Of a stretch of DNA of 64,000 nucleotides, positions 29,782-39,211 are shown in pieces. Location: contig NZ_CP036269.1 of the NCBI RefSeq assembly GCF_007744675.1, positions 1,689,501-1,753,500 on the forward strand, written 5' to 3'. The stretch comes from Gimesia alba (GTDB lineage: Bacteria > Planctomycetota > Planctomycetia > Planctomycetales > Planctomycetaceae). Both the position numbers and the translations under genes were made by a program. The notes beneath the pieces are model-generated. The model did no database searches. It worked only from the letters and a program-made list of their open reading frames with translations, and was not told the DNA's origin. The stretch's first letter is position 1; the number at the start of each line of letters is the position of its first letter.

Positions 29782-31047
29782 TTACTTCTGGGCATTCAGA
29801 CAGTACAGGTTTTTAAAGGTTCTCAGGAACATCTGGCCGTTCGCCACAACCACGGTGGCGTGGCTGGGATCACTCAGCTTGACCTTCCCGTATGATTTGA
29901 ATTTAGGAGAAGCATCAATCATGGCGACCTGGCCATTTTCATCGATGCAGTACAGGATGCCGTTGATGCAGACGGGAGAACTGCTATAGCCACCATCAAC
30001 GCGTTCGGTCCAGACATTTTTCTGAGTCGCCAGATCGACACAGCTGACCACGCCGCTATCGCCCCAAAGGTAAAGATGCCCTTCATAGACAACCGGTGTG
30101 GGAACATAAGGCAGTTTTGTAGAGCGTTGGTATTTGATGTGGGTCTCTTTGATATTTCCCGAACCGGTGGGATCGACACCGTAGAGTAGTTTTCCTCTGC
30201 CGCCCCCGCCGCAGGTCGCAAAAATCAGGCCTTCACCATAGACAGGAGAAGATACGGTTCGCATGGGAAACTCTCCCGTAGTCCAGTTGACCTTCCCTGT
30301 TTCCGGGTCGAGACTGCTAATGCCGGTTGCTCCGCTGACGCAAATCAATTGGGGGCCGGTGTTGGGGTGATTGATAATGATGGGGGTTGCATAGGAAGTC
30401 CTGCGGACAGCCCGGTCTGCCTGCCAGACGGTTTTACCGGTGAGCTTGTTAAAGGCAGTCACTGAGCTCGGCCCCTGCTGGTCATTGGTGGCGATCACCA
30501 GATCTTTATAGATCATAGGAGAACTGCCGTGGCCGTGCTGGCTGGTGAATGATCCCAGGTCACGTTCCCAGATTTGATTGCCTTTGAGATCGTAGGCAAT
30601 CAATAAATAGGATTCTTCGTCTGCAAATTCCACATAAACGTGTTCACCATCTGTGGCCGGAGTACTGGAGGCCCAACTCCCTTTTCGGTGTTTGTGGCTT
30701 TTTTTCAATTTCGTTTCGCGTCGCCACTTTTCCTGACCGGTTTTGGGGTCGATACAAAACAGATAGCGGGTTTCTCCTTCGCCGAGGGCAGACGTTACAA
30801 ACAGATTGTCACCCCAGACTGAGGGCGAGGAATGGCCTAAACCGGGAAGTTCTTTTTGCCAGGCATAATCTTTTGCGGTCCATTTTTGAGGGAATCCTTT
30901 TTCGGTGGAAATTCCGGAACCATCAATCCCGCGGAAGCGAGGCCAGTTCTCGGCCTGTAAGGCTGTCAGGGCTGATAAGCAGAGACAAATACCAAGGATA
31001 GTCCGCAGGGCAGGAGTGAAAACGCGGGCGAAAAGTAATCTAGGCAT
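29782..31047 (-). CDS. Exported PQQ-like beta-propeller repeat protein
   Basis: A 421-residue protein. A signal peptide ends near ALQAEN and is followed by WPRFRGIDGSG, a common start of planctomycete PQQ-like proteins. About seven repeats of the type tGKvnWttg-xyyssPvv-xgglly follow, giving a BamB-like propeller. No enzymatic PQQ ligands were identified, so a structural or binding role in the envelope is likely. It is monocistronic and divergent from the sigma54 activator gene. Confidence 0.88.
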   Translation of the reverse strand: MPRLLFARVFTPALRTILGICLCLSALTALQAENWPRFRGIDGSGISTEKGFPQKWTAKDYAWQKELPGLGHSSPSVWGDNLFVTSALGEGETRYLFCIDPKTGQEKWRRETKLKKSHKHRKGSWASSTPATDGEHVYVEFADEESYLLIAYDLKGNQIWERDLGSFTSQHGHGSSPMIYKDLVIATNDQQGPSSVTAFNKLTGKTVWQADRAVRRTSYATPIIINHPNTGPQLICVSGATGISSLDPETGKVNWTTGEFPMRTVSSPVYGEGLIFATCGGGGRGKLLYGVDPTGSGNIKETHIKYQRSTKLPYVPTPVVYEGHLYLWGDSGVVSCVDLATQKNVWTERVDGGYSSSPVCINGILYCIDENGQVAMIDASPKFKSYGKVKLSDPSHATVVVANGQMFLRTFKNLYCLNAQK

Positions 31048-31296
31048 GGGAGATTCTCTTTACAGGCAGGAAGTTATTGATGTTTCACATGGGTCGCTTG
31101 ACGAAATCTTATTTTAGCTTGACGAATTTTATGTTCTGGTGCAAGTTAATTGAATATAATAATTGCTGGGGTTATCGTAAGTAAATAGGGCGTACTGATT
31201 TCGGCATTGTTTGCGGGGCGGGGGCCTAACCTGTTTCTGAAGAGAGTACCAGGCACACTGATTTTCAACAGTGACACAGATCCTGCGTAATAATCT

Positions 31297-33330
31297 ATGC
31301 ATAATTCTGATCAACAAAATCAAAATGGCGCAGCTTCGGTTGCTTACCTGATCATTCAGGAACTGGATGAGCGAGGGAAGGTCTATCGACTGGTCGATCG
31401 CCAGGTGACGACGATTGGCCGGGCACCCACGAACCGGATTGTTCTGGATGACGAGGTTTGCAGCCGCAATCACTGTGAGATTTTTTACAGCGATTTTACC
31501 TGGGTCATTCGCGATCTGGGGAGCCGTAATGGTACGTTGGTACAAGGACTTGCGATTACTCAGGATCATGAACTTCAGGAAGGGGACGTGATCGAGGTAG
31601 GGGATACTCAGGCGATCTTCACATTTGATATCGCTCGTTTTTCATCTCGGCTGACCTCTGCCGGTTCGATTGAAGAGCTGGAAAGCGAAACGATCGGAGT
31701 CGGCCAGCAGTCCAGTTGGGAAGAGCTGAACGTTCCAGAAATTATTCAGCGCAAGAAGCACACCCGCTTTCATACACCACCTCCCTCATCTCAACTTGAC
31801 CGGGATCGTACCAGCCGTGAATTGGGACGACTCTACCGTCTGGCGTTGGATATGGGGAATGTCCAGTCTGAGCTGGAACTCTCTCAGATTGTATTGAATG
31901 GTCTATTTGAGGGGACGAGCGCAGATATCGGGGCGATTTTATACTTTTATCCCGCACGCCAGGAACCTCGCAAACCGGAAAATTTGAAGGTGATTGCGTT
32001 TCAGTCTGTGGATGAAATGCCCTATCAGAAACCGTCTGACTTTCTGTCTCAGATGGTGTTTGATGAGGGGGATGCCATTCTGGCGCACAATATCTCCGAG
32101 GACAGCAAACTTTCTACCCGGGACAGTCTGGGGAAGATCCATGCCCAGAGTGTGATCTGTGCCCCGCTGCGTAACAAGCAGGGGGTCACCGGGCTGATTC
32201 ATCTCTATTCGACGAATCCAGACAATCCCCTGGATTCCGATGACTTGGAGTTCACTCTGGCTCTGGCAGATCAGCTGGCTGTTTCATTTCAAAATCTGGC
32301 GGAGAGAAAGAAGCTGTCTGATGGTCTGGCCCGGATGGAAGGCGAGAACAAGGCCTTGCGGGAACAGCTGGAACTGGAGAGTGAGCTGGTCGGTAAGAGC
32401 CCCAGTATGATTGCGATGAAGGAGCAGATCCTGCGGATTGCCCCGACCGATGCGAGTGTCTTGATTCGTGGCGAAAGTGGAGTGGGCAAGGAGCTGGTGG
32501 CTCGAGCGATTCACTTTAACAGTCAGCGTAAAAAACAACCCTTCGTCTGTATGAACTGCGCGGCACTGAGTGAAGGGTTGCTGGAAAGCGAACTGTTCGG
32601 CCATGAGAAGGGCGCGTTCACAGGGGCGACCAGCCAGAAGCCCGGTAAATTCGAGCAGGCGCATCGGGGAACCCTGTTTCTGGATGAAGTCGGCGAGATG
32701 TCTCTGGGAGTTCAGGCGAAGTTTTTACGCGTTCTGGAAGGGCACTCTTTTGAGCGTGTGGGGGGAAGTGTTTCGATTGATGTCGATGTTCGGGTTGTGG
32801 CTGCTACAAATCGTGACATGGAAAAGGCAGTGGCAAAAGGGACGTTTCGACAGGATCTGTATTTTCGGCTGCATGTAGTTGAGATCAGTGTAGATCCGTT
32901 ACGTGTTCGGGTGGATGATATCCTGTTGCTGGCCAACTATTTTCTGAATCGATTTGTTGTTAAAACCGGCAGACCCATTCGCGGTTTCACTCAAGAAGCA
33001 CAAGACCTGCTGGAATCGTATCATTGGCCCGGTAATGTTCGAGAGTTACAGAACACGATCGAACGGGCTTTTATTCTATGCACGGGCGATATCGTTGACG
33101 CATCCGATATTCAGCTTTCCGCGGTAGGAATGGAAAGCGATCCTCAATGTGTCTTGCCAGCGGCACAGACAGGGTTCCGGGAGGTTGCGCTCGAAGTGGT
33201 CGAGCAAGAACACATTCTAGCCGTGTTGAATAACACCAACTGGAACAAATCAAAGTCTGCTCAGATCCTGGGGATTGAGCGTTCAACTCTGGATCGCAAA
33301 CTGAAACGCTATGGAATCAACCGTCCTTGA
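31297..33330 (+). CDS. FHA-GAF sigma-54-dependent transcriptional activator
   Basis: A 677-residue regulator. An N-terminal FHA domain (about 20-115) contains [18 protein letters not shown] and LGSRNGT, which bind phosphothreonine. A GAF-like domain follows from about 180 to 340. The AAA+ core has Walker A GESGVGKE from residue 392, GAFTGA at 439-444, which contacts sigma54, and Walker [11 protein letters not shown]. The C-terminal 45 residues form a Fis-type helix-turn-helix. It should respond to a phosphorylated partner, probably a Ser/Thr kinase substrate, rather than a two-component kinase. The start at 31297 has only a weak ribosome site. Confidence 0.95.
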   Translation: MHNSDQQNQNGAASVAYLIIQELDERGKVYRLVDRQVTTIGRAPTNRIVLDDEVCSRNHCEIFYSDFTWVIRDLGSRNGTLVQGLAITQDHELQEGDVIEVGDTQAIFTFDIARFSSRLTSAGSIEELESETIGVGQQSSWEELNVPEIIQRKKHTRFHTPPPSSQLDRDRTSRELGRLYRLALDMGNVQSELELSQIVLNGLFEGTSADIGAILYFYPARQEPRKPENLKVIAFQSVDEMPYQKPSDFLSQMVFDEGDAILAHNISEDSKLSTRDSLGKIHAQSVICAPLRNKQGVTGLIHLYSTNPDNPLDSDDLEFTLALADQLAVSFQNLAERKKLSDGLARMEGENKALREQLELESELVGKSPSMIAMKEQILRIAPTDASVLIRGESGVGKELVARAIHFNSQRKKQPFVCMNCAALSEGLLESELFGHEKGAFTGATSQKPGKFEQAHRGTLFLDEVGEMSLGVQAKFLRVLEGHSFERVGGSVSIDVDVRVVAATNRDMEKAVAKGTFRQDLYFRLHVVEISVDPLRVRVDDILLLANYFLNRFVVKTGRPIRGFTQEAQDLLESYHWPGNVRELQNTIERAFILCTGDIVDASDIQLSAVGMESDPQCVLPAAQTGFREVALEVVEQEHILAVLNNTNWNKSKSAQILGIERSTLDRKLKRYGINRP

Positions 33331-33472
33331 GAGTCGCTCCGAATGGTGTCCAGCATGGCTAAACAGAGTTTTGATTCATCAAAATCCAGCAAATTCAGCC
33401 GAACAGCAGGCTTTCAACTCGAAGTCGGGGGTTTGGTACCTGATCAGAGATTCGATTTCAAAGTAGTTTGCA

Positions 33473-33519
33473 AAAATGTCAAAAATCTTGTTGACATTTT
33501 ATCATAAAAACTAAAGAAT
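33473..33519 (+). promoter_or_regulatory. Inverted repeat overlapping a promoter-like sequence
   Basis: AAAATGTCAA (33473-33482) and TTGACATTTT (33491-33500) form a perfect 10-base inverted repeat with an 8-base spacer. TTGACA (33491-33496) is a full -35 consensus; 17 bases later AAGAAT (33514-33519) is a partial -10. The repeat could be an operator over this promoter or, read as RNA, a terminator for the activator gene. Neither is proven. Confidence 0.45.
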
Positions 33520-33521
33520 TG

Positions 33522-33590
33522 TCCTAGAAACAGGGGATACCAATTAGGTGTCCTTGCTTGTGGCTTTGAGCCGCAACCCTAGAAACTGGG
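33522..33590 (+). ncRNA. Candidate structured RNA element
   Basis: Two 7-base-pair stems, GGATACC/GGTGTCC (33535-33553, loop AATTA) and TTGTGGC/GCCGCAA (33558-33576, loop TTTGA), each have a single G-U pair in the middle. They are flanked by a direct repeat, CCTAGAAAC at 33523-33531 and 33578-33586, each followed by one base and GGG. The element begins just after the promoter-like sequence. No known riboswitch family was recognised; it could be a leader or a small RNA. Confidence 0.4.
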
Positions 33591-33833
33591 ATGTTTTTTA
33601 ACCACTAAATTTTAGAAGAGTTTCCCACCTGAAAAAACTTCCCACACCCTTGGAGGGTGTTGCTTTCAATCTCCCAAATAACGCAATGGACGCGTACGCT
33701 ACGAGCGATTGAATTTCTCGGTTTGGTAGAGATGACTGATTGTTTTGTTCCACGTAGAAGGTTTGTCTACTCATATCGTATGGGTGGAAGGCCTGGACTT
33801 AGTTATTGTTGTTGTTGGAGAAAGAAGAAGAGA

Positions 33834-34160
33834 ATGTCGGCATTTTTGATGGGTTCGAATGACGTTGATAATCTTTCATACGAGCTTGAAGGTGATCAGT
33901 CACTGGTCAGCTACGAAGATGGTGATTTCCAGGAGTTTTCGGAAGATGGGTATGATCCCAACTTCGATGCTTTATTCGGTGAAGAAGAATACCGTGAAAT
34001 GGGAATTAATCCAGACGAAGCAACTCAGGCGAAGCCTGGTTCAGAACAAAAAGTTCTGATGCTGGCCGCTCGCTATGCTGCCGGTCTTCCCCTGTGGAAT
34101 AATAGTGACTGCTATGATCACGGTCCGGGAGAAAACCTCCTGCAGGGACTGCTTGCTTAA
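33834..34160 (+). CDS. Small acidic hypothetical protein
   Basis: A 108-residue protein from the ATG at 33834, with GGAGAAAG upstream; an in-frame start at 33657 would add a cysteine- and arginine-rich stretch that looks like leader rather than protein. The first two thirds are very rich in Asp, Glu, Tyr and Phe. A helical segment LMLAARYAAGLPLW and a short tail NNSDCYDHGPGENLL follow. No signal peptide was seen. It is monocistronic, with a long structured leader and a strong terminator. I do not recognise the family. Confidence 0.75.
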   Translation: MSAFLMGSNDVDNLSYELEGDQSLVSYEDGDFQEFSEDGYDPNFDALFGEEEYREMGINPDEATQAKPGSEQKVLMLAARYAAGLPLWNNSDCYDHGPGENLLQGLLA

Positions 34161-34741
34161 GACCATCGGTCTCGCTGCGTCTTTTTTCACGAGGCGAGTC
34201 GTTATGTTTTCTATAAAGAAGGGTCTTCAGATATCATTCTGAAGACTCTTTTTTTGCGCCCTGAGAGATCATCACCCGGATTTCTGTTTATATCTCATGG
34301 TTACACGCAAACCACATCCACTGTCTGGTATTAGCTTTAGAAATGATTCATTTCTACATCCGTTGACAGCTATTAAGCATCTGGTTTTCGATTTAAAAAA
34401 AGGAAAAATCCTGTTCACAGGGTATACGGTTCGTTACAATCAGATTATGTTTCGAGCCTGAAACAGAATTGTTTCTCCGATTAGTATCCCACCCCTTATA
34501 GCCGGATTCGTTCCAGCTACAGTCCTGATTTAAGATGAACCTTCCCCACCTTTTTCAATCGTTCTTCGACGATCCGTTTTTGGTCTGCGGAACCTGAAAA
34601 AACAGGCTTTAAATCAATCCTACTTTGAGAGTCCTTCATTCCCTCCCCTGTATTAGCACCAAACTCAGCCTAACCAAAACGATTTGATTCTATAACGATG
34701 TCTTCAGTCTTTGATGATTGCTTATGATCCAGGAGCTTATG
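34161..34741. other. Region between the acidic protein gene and the second DUF1559 gene
   Basis: After the terminator at 34221-34255, about 480 bases hold no gene. A promoter-like pair, TTCACA (34414-34419) and TACAAT (34435-34440), has a short 15-base spacer. The remainder is the long pyrimidine-rich leader of the DUF1559 gene. Confidence 0.45.
34221..34255 (+). terminator. Terminator after the acidic protein gene
   Basis: GGGTCTTCAG pairs with CTGAAGACTC (one G-U) around ATATCATT and runs into seven Ts. Confidence 0.92.
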
Positions 34742-35689
34742 ATGAACCAACGAAAACGGGGTTTTACCCTGATTGAATTACTGGTGGTGATCGCCATCAT
34801 TGCCATTTTGATTGCGTTGTTGTTACCTGCTGTGCAACAGGCTCGCGAAGCAGCCCGTCGCAGTACCTGTAAAAATAATCTAAAACAGATCGGGATTGCT
34901 TTACATAACTATCTCGATACCCATTCCACATTCCCTCCCGGAATTACGAGAGCACCCCAGCACCCCTATGCCGGAGTAAGTGGCTGGAATACGGGGAAAG
35001 TTTTATGGTCTGCATTCATCCTGCCTTTTATGGATCAGGGACCGCTTTACAACAAGATTGATTTTTCGATGCCTGACCCGGGGAGGCACGCGAATAATGC
35101 AGATGTGCGGAACGTTGAATTGCCCGGTTATCGTTGTCCCAGCGATCCGGGTGGGAAGGGAACAACAGGCTCTTCCAGTGGCCCCAGTAATTATACGGGG
35201 TGCGTCGGCAACAGCCCGCTTGGTTCTGTTTCAGGTGGGGGCAGTTCCTATAAAAACAATGGGACCTCGGTCTTTTTTACTGACAGCAAAACAAAAATCC
35301 GTGATATTACCGATGGAACTTCGAATACGATGATGGTTTCCGAGTTATTGGTTGGTTCGGAATATATCAACTACGGGAATGTCAGCACGGGGGGGATTCT
35401 CGATGATTGCAGCGCGCCAGGTAGTACTGGAAAACTGAGAGGTCAATCCTGGTTTTATGGCGATGCTTCAATTCGCTGGGCTTATTTGACGGTGTTCCCT
35501 CCGAATACGGAAGCAGCGTGCCGGACCTATCAGGAATACGCCAATGCCTCCCCCGCGAGTGAGCATGTCGGTGGAGTGCATATTCTGCTCTGCGATGGGG
35601 CGGTTCGATTTGTCTCTGACAATATCCATCTGAAAACATGGCAGGACCTGGGACATAAATCAGACGACAATGTTCTGGGAGAATTCTGA
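34742..35689 (+). CDS. DUF1559 domain protein with prepilin-like N-terminus (second copy)
   Basis: About 315 residues from the ATG at 34742, six bases after AGGAG; the adjacent ATG at 34739 is only three bases from it. The prepilin-like [15 protein letters not shown] and the following hydrophobic helix are nearly identical to the copy at 9172. The H-x9-DG motif is present as HVGGVHILLCDG. It is followed after 160 bases by a small lipoprotein, an arrangement common in planctomycetes. Function unknown; secretion or pseudopilus assembly is inferred from the leader. Confidence 0.93.
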   Translation: MNQRKRGFTLIELLVVIAIIAILIALLLPAVQQAREAARRSTCKNNLKQIGIALHNYLDTHSTFPPGITRAPQHPYAGVSGWNTGKVLWSAFILPFMDQGPLYNKIDFSMPDPGRHANNADVRNVELPGYRCPSDPGGKGTTGSSSGPSNYTGCVGNSPLGSVSGGGSSYKNNGTSVFFTDSKTKIRDITDGTSNTMMVSELLVGSEYINYGNVSTGGILDDCSAPGSTGKLRGQSWFYGDASIRWAYLTVFPPNTEAACRTYQEYANASPASEHVGGVHILLCDGAVRFVSDNIHLKTWQDLGHKSDDNVLGEF

Positions 35690-35849
35690 TTTCGACGGAA
35701 TTCCTGCTAAAAAAATAACGGATCGCCGTGAACTGGCCAGGAGTCGTTCCCGCTGCCGGTTCGTTTCATGATTGATCTCTGCAGCCGACTTTGACCCGTC
35801 AAAGTCGGCTCAGTTTCTCATACTGATATCACTTTTATGGAAAAGAAAA

Positions 35850-36296
35850 ATGCGTTCAAAGAATCAGCTACCTATTTTCTTTGCAGGACTGGTCTTATTA
35901 GCCACCACGGGTTGCGGTGGGCAGTCTGGGTTGGAGTTTTCCACCTCTCAGGTGCGTGGAACGGTTAGCTATCAGGGGAAGCCGCTGGAATCGGGGAAAA
36001 TTCGCTTTATCCCTGATGGGGAAGTAATCAATGGGCAGGTGGCTGGCAAGGCCATCTTTGCCGACATCAAGGATGGAAAATATACAATCGCGGAAGAGGA
36101 TGGTGCAACGGTTGGTAAGAACCGTGTCGAAATCAAAAGCTATCGTGGTTCTGGCAAAATGATGGTTTCCTCAGGAGGTGAAGGACAGAAAGTTGAGGAA
36201 GTCGTTCAGTTTATTCCAGCCAGATTTAATTCGGAGTCCACACTGTCGATCGAAATCAAAGAGGGAGAAAATGTACATGATTTTGATCTGAAGTAA
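35850..36296 (+). CDS. Small lipoprotein with planctomycete V-x-G-x-V-x-Y-x-G-K-P-L motif
   Basis: About 148 residues from the ATG at 35850. A signal peptide ends in LLATTGCGG, a probable lipobox. The mature protein opens with VRGTVSYQGKPLESGKIRF, a motif found in many small planctomycete proteins next to DUF1559 genes, and is probably a transthyretin- or carboxypeptidase-regulatory-like beta domain. A longer in-frame start at 35772 has no ribosome site and is unlikely. It probably acts with the DUF1559 protein upstream. Confidence 0.87.
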   Translation: MRSKNQLPIFFAGLVLLATTGCGGQSGLEFSTSQVRGTVSYQGKPLESGKIRFIPDGEVINGQVAGKAIFADIKDGKYTIAEEDGATVGKNRVEIKSYRGSGKMMVSSGGEGQKVEEVVQFIPARFNSESTLSIEIKEGENVHDFDLK

Positions 36297-36458
36297 TTCG
36301 TGGAGAATTTCCAGGAACAAGCGCTTTGTCTTGATTTGCTCAGTTCAGAGACATCGTCTGATTTGAATTGATAAAGTGTTATCAAATCCATGACAGACTT
36401 GCTATAGTCGATTCAGGTTGATCGATACTCATGGAGCAGTCTCAAGTGGAGTTCGAAA

Positions 36459-37793
36459 ATGCAACGAACCAGAGTCTTTCTCGTTTGGTTGTTGGCTCTA
36501 GGGCTCTGGCAGTCTGTGTTCGCGACTGAGCAGGTAAAACCTGAACGCGTGAAATTGGCGCGGGAATTTGTCGAGCAGATGGGGCAAGGCGAGTTTGAGA
36601 AAGTGGTCCAGCGATTTGATCGTGTAATGACCAAGGCGCTTCCCTCTGACAATTTGCAGGCGATCTGGAATGGTCTCGTCACCCAGTATGGCAGCTTTCA
36701 AGAGATCAAAGAGACGCGGACCGAGGATCTGAAGAAATATAAAATTGTGTTTGTCACCTGTCAGTTCGAGCGAGGGAAGCTCGATGCGAAGGTAGTATTC
36801 ACAGAGCAGAATGAAATCACAGGCTTGTTTTTCGTGCCAACCGGCGCCTATCGCACTCCCGGTTATGTCGATCGGAAGGCGTTTGAGGAAGTCGAAGTGA
36901 CTGTTGGCAAAGGGCTCTGGGCGGTACCAGGCACGCTTTCTCTGCCCCAAGGTGATAAGCGGGTCCCAGCGGTTGTGCTGGTGCATGGATCAGGTCCGAA
37001 TGATCGGGATGAAACGATCGGCCCCAATAAACCTTTTCGAGATCTGGCGCACGGGCTCGCTACCCGTGGCATCGCCGTTCTGAGGTATGAGAAGCGGACC
37101 AAACATCATCGGCTCAAAATGGCGTTGATTTCAGGTGGGTTGACCGTCAAGGAAGAGTCAATCGATGACGCTGTCGCTGCCGTGGATACACTGGCGGAGC
37201 AGCCGCGGATCGATGCAGATCGTATTTTTGTGCTGGGGCACAGTCTGGGAGGGAATCTGCTGCCGCGGATCGGGGGCGCCTCTGATAAGATCGCCGGTTT
37301 TATCAGCTTTGCCGGCTCGGTACGCCCTCTGGAAGATCTTGTGCTGGATCAGGTAAACTATTTGCTTTCTCTGGACGGAACGATCACCCCGGAAGAGCAG
37401 AAGAGCATAGAGACCATCAAAAAACAGGTGGAACAGGTGAAATCGTCGGCACTGTCAGAAGAAGTGGCGACATCAGAACTGCCCTTAGGGATTTCGGCAA
37501 CATACTGGCTTGATCTGAGAGGATATCAGCCCGCGAACAGAGCCAAGACGCTGGAGAAGCCCTTTCTGATCCTGCAGGGGGAGCGAGATTATCAGGTGAC
37601 CATGGTTGATTTTGAACTGTGGAAACAGGCTTTGGGGAGCCGCGATGATGTGAAGTTGATTTCCTATCCCCGGCTGAATCACCTTTTCATGGCGGGGGAG
37701 GGAAAAAGTACTCCCAGTGAATATATCACTCCTGGTAATGTGGAGAAGCGAGTCGTCATCGATATCGCCAAATGGATCAAAGCCCAGAAATAA
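36459..37793 (+). CDS. Exported alpha/beta hydrolase with N-terminal DUF3887-like domain
   Basis: A 444-residue protein. A signal peptide ends near SVFATE. An N-terminal domain of about 100 residues (VKLAREFVEQMGQGEFEKVVQRFD) resembles DUF3887. The hydrolase fold follows, with VLVHGSGPNDRDE as the oxyanion region, GHSLGG with the nucleophilic Ser, GERDYQV with the acid Asp and LNHLF with the His. The triad is complete, so it should be an active periplasmic or secreted esterase or peptidase. The substrate is unknown. It is monocistronic. Confidence 0.9.
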   Translation: MQRTRVFLVWLLALGLWQSVFATEQVKPERVKLAREFVEQMGQGEFEKVVQRFDRVMTKALPSDNLQAIWNGLVTQYGSFQEIKETRTEDLKKYKIVFVTCQFERGKLDAKVVFTEQNEITGLFFVPTGAYRTPGYVDRKAFEEVEVTVGKGLWAVPGTLSLPQGDKRVPAVVLVHGSGPNDRDETIGPNKPFRDLAHGLATRGIAVLRYEKRTKHHRLKMALISGGLTVKEESIDDAVAAVDTLAEQPRIDADRIFVLGHSLGGNLLPRIGGASDKIAGFISFAGSVRPLEDLVLDQVNYLLSLDGTITPEEQKSIETIKKQVEQVKSSALSEEVATSELPLGISATYWLDLRGYQPANRAKTLEKPFLILQGERDYQVTMVDFELWKQALGSRDDVKLISYPRLNHLFMAGEGKSTPSEYITPGNVEKRVVIDIAKWIKAQK

Positions 37794-38133
37794 ACAGGGC
37801 TATTCTTAGGGCTGATCTGACTGATCGCCGGAGCCCGTTTGGGGTGTGGCTGTGCCCCGTTTTTCGCACATTTTTTATGCAGCTCGCAAACTTACGGCGC
37901 ACATCAAAACTTAATCAAAGTCGCTCGAATTATTTGGAGGCGGTTAAGATTGGGTTCAGTCTTAATTTTTTTAAGTCTTGTATATTGTATTAGATAGGCT
38001 TTTCTCATATCTATGGCGGCGTTGCGAGTCTGCTGTTTTTTTGAATCGGGTTTCTTTCGGCACATGATTCGCGACTGTGGAAAAAGTAGTTTGAATTTCA
38101 GCCGACACTCATTTTTTTAGTTGGATCGTTGCG
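37794..38133. other. Region after the alpha/beta hydrolase gene
   Basis: No gene. A G/C hairpin GGGG/CCCC with a short T-run near 37838-37863 and the better terminator at 37944-37972 occur. The remainder is the leader of the BON-like gene. Confidence 0.4.
37944..37972 (+). terminator. Probable terminator downstream of the alpha/beta hydrolase
   Basis: TTAAGATT pairs with AGTCTTAA (one G-U) around GGGTTC and is followed by seven Ts. It is AT-rich and 150 bases from the stop codon, so confidence is moderate. Confidence 0.5.
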
Positions 38134-38484
38134 ATGTCTTTGCAGACTTTACAAAAGCCCCGTCGTTCATTTGCAGAAGAAACAAGCATTCTGGATGGTC
38201 TTCGAAAGAGCCTGGAATGTGAGCCTGAAATGGAAGTGCCGCAGCAGCAGCAGCAGGTTCCTTCCCAATGGGAGTCCTGTCCTGCCCCAGCTAAGCTGGA
38301 AACGGAAATCCTCTCCGGTACTCATCAACAGGTACGGAACATCAAAGTCCGCTGTGATCACTCTGGAATCACTGTTTATGGCGTCAGTTCCACTTACTAT
38401 CTGAAGCAATTAGTAACACAAATCGTGCAAACATTTGCACCTTCAGTACCCCTGATGAATCGGGTACTGGTTCAAGGTAAATAG
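38134..38484 (+). CDS. Small BON-domain-like protein
   Basis: A 116-residue protein. A low-complexity polar N-terminus with a short glutamine run (residues about 39-43) is followed by a single BON-like domain, VRNIKVRCDHSGITVYGVSS, continuing through KQLVTQIVQ to a conserved NRVLV end. BON domains usually bind membranes or envelope components. No signal peptide is evident, so localisation is uncertain. It converges with greA across a bidirectional terminator. Confidence 0.75.
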   Translation: MSLQTLQKPRRSFAEETSILDGLRKSLECEPEMEVPQQQQQVPSQWESCPAPAKLETEILSGTHQQVRNIKVRCDHSGITVYGVSSTYYLKQLVTQIVQTFAPSVPLMNRVLVQGK

Positions 38485-38534
38485 CAGCCCGGATTTCGAT
38501 AGTTCGATGCTGACGATGATTTTAGAAATCTGAA

Positions 38535-38578
38535 TAAAAAAACAGCGGCGTGAATGATGTTTTACGCCGCTGTTTTTG
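38535..38578. terminator. Bidirectional terminator between the BON-like gene and greA
   Basis: ACAGCGGCGT pairs with ACGCCGCTGT, with A-runs on the left and T-runs on the right, so it can terminate both convergent transcripts. Confidence 0.93.
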
Positions 38579-38599
38579 TTTGTGTGTTACAGCTGATTC

Positions 38600-39076
38600 T
38601 CAGTCGTCGATTTTGATGATTTCTAATTTGAGCATACCTGAAGGGACATTGACTTCTACCTGATCCCCTACTTTTTTGTTCAGCAGGCCTTCCGCCAGTG
38701 GGCTTGAGGTCAGGATTTTCATGATTTCGCCTGTATAATCCTCTTCACCGGGGCCGACAAATTCGTATTTCTCTTCCAGGCCGTCACTCAGGTCTTTCAC
38801 AGTCACGGTTGTTCCGAAGGTGACTACACCTTTCGGCATGGTGGATTTATCGGCGATATAGCAATTTGCCAGCTTTGTTTTGAGCTGGTTGATTTTCGCT
38901 TGTGTCATCCCCTGTGCTTCGCGCTGGGCGTGGTATTCGGTGTTTTCCTTTAAGTCACCCTCGGCGCGTGCATCAGCGATGGCCTGAGCGATCTCTGGCA
39001 TCTTTTCGCTTTCGAGGTAACGAATTTCTTCGCGCAGTTTATCGTATCCTTCTTGAGTGATTGGATGACGGTCCAT
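38600..39076 (-). CDS. greA: Transcription elongation factor GreA
   Basis: A 158-residue protein that stimulates RNA cleavage by stalled RNA polymerase. The N-terminal coiled coil carries [13 protein letters not shown] and [18 protein letters not shown], with the acidic tip residues in place. The C-terminal FKBP-like domain has [21 protein letters not shown]. Length is normal. It is monocistronic. Confidence 0.97.
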   Translation of the reverse strand: MDRHPITQEGYDKLREEIRYLESEKMPEIAQAIADARAEGDLKENTEYHAQREAQGMTQAKINQLKTKLANCYIADKSTMPKGVVTFGTTVTVKDLSDGLEEKYEFVGPGEEDYTGEIMKILTSSPLAEGLLNKKVGDQVEVNVPSGMLKLEIIKIDD

Positions 39077-39128
39077 GATTTTGACTCCCGGTTCTTTATC
39101 CTCGAGATTTATTTGATTCAGTATATAG

Positions 39129-39164
39129 CAAAAACGGGCGACTTGAAATTGTCGCCCGTTTTTA
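39129..39164 (-). terminator. Terminator of the sugar/polyol operon
   Basis: AAAACGGGCGAC pairs with GTCGCCCGTTTT. On the reverse strand a T-run follows, placed between the operon end at 39212 and greA. Confidence 0.9.
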
Positions 39165-39211
39165 CAAAGGCTTGTTATGCCGGCATTATAGCAGAAAACC
39201 TGCCGGTAATG

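Larger units (their letters stand above)
33331..33833. other. Structured 503-base region before a small acidic gene
   Basis: No supported gene. It contains a perfect 10-base inverted repeat that overlaps a possible -35 element, and a stretch with two strong hairpins flanked by a direct repeat (33522-33590). A third hairpin, ACACCC/GGGTGT, lies at 33644-33660. The parts are listed separately. Confidence 0.6.

Noticed and set aside
33657..33833. N-terminal extension of the acidic protein
   Set aside because: It would place an arginine- and cysteine-rich segment before the acidic protein; the ATG at 33834 has a better ribosome site.
38245..38260. CAG repeat in the BON-like gene
   Set aside because: A short in-frame glutamine run, not an expanded repeat of note.
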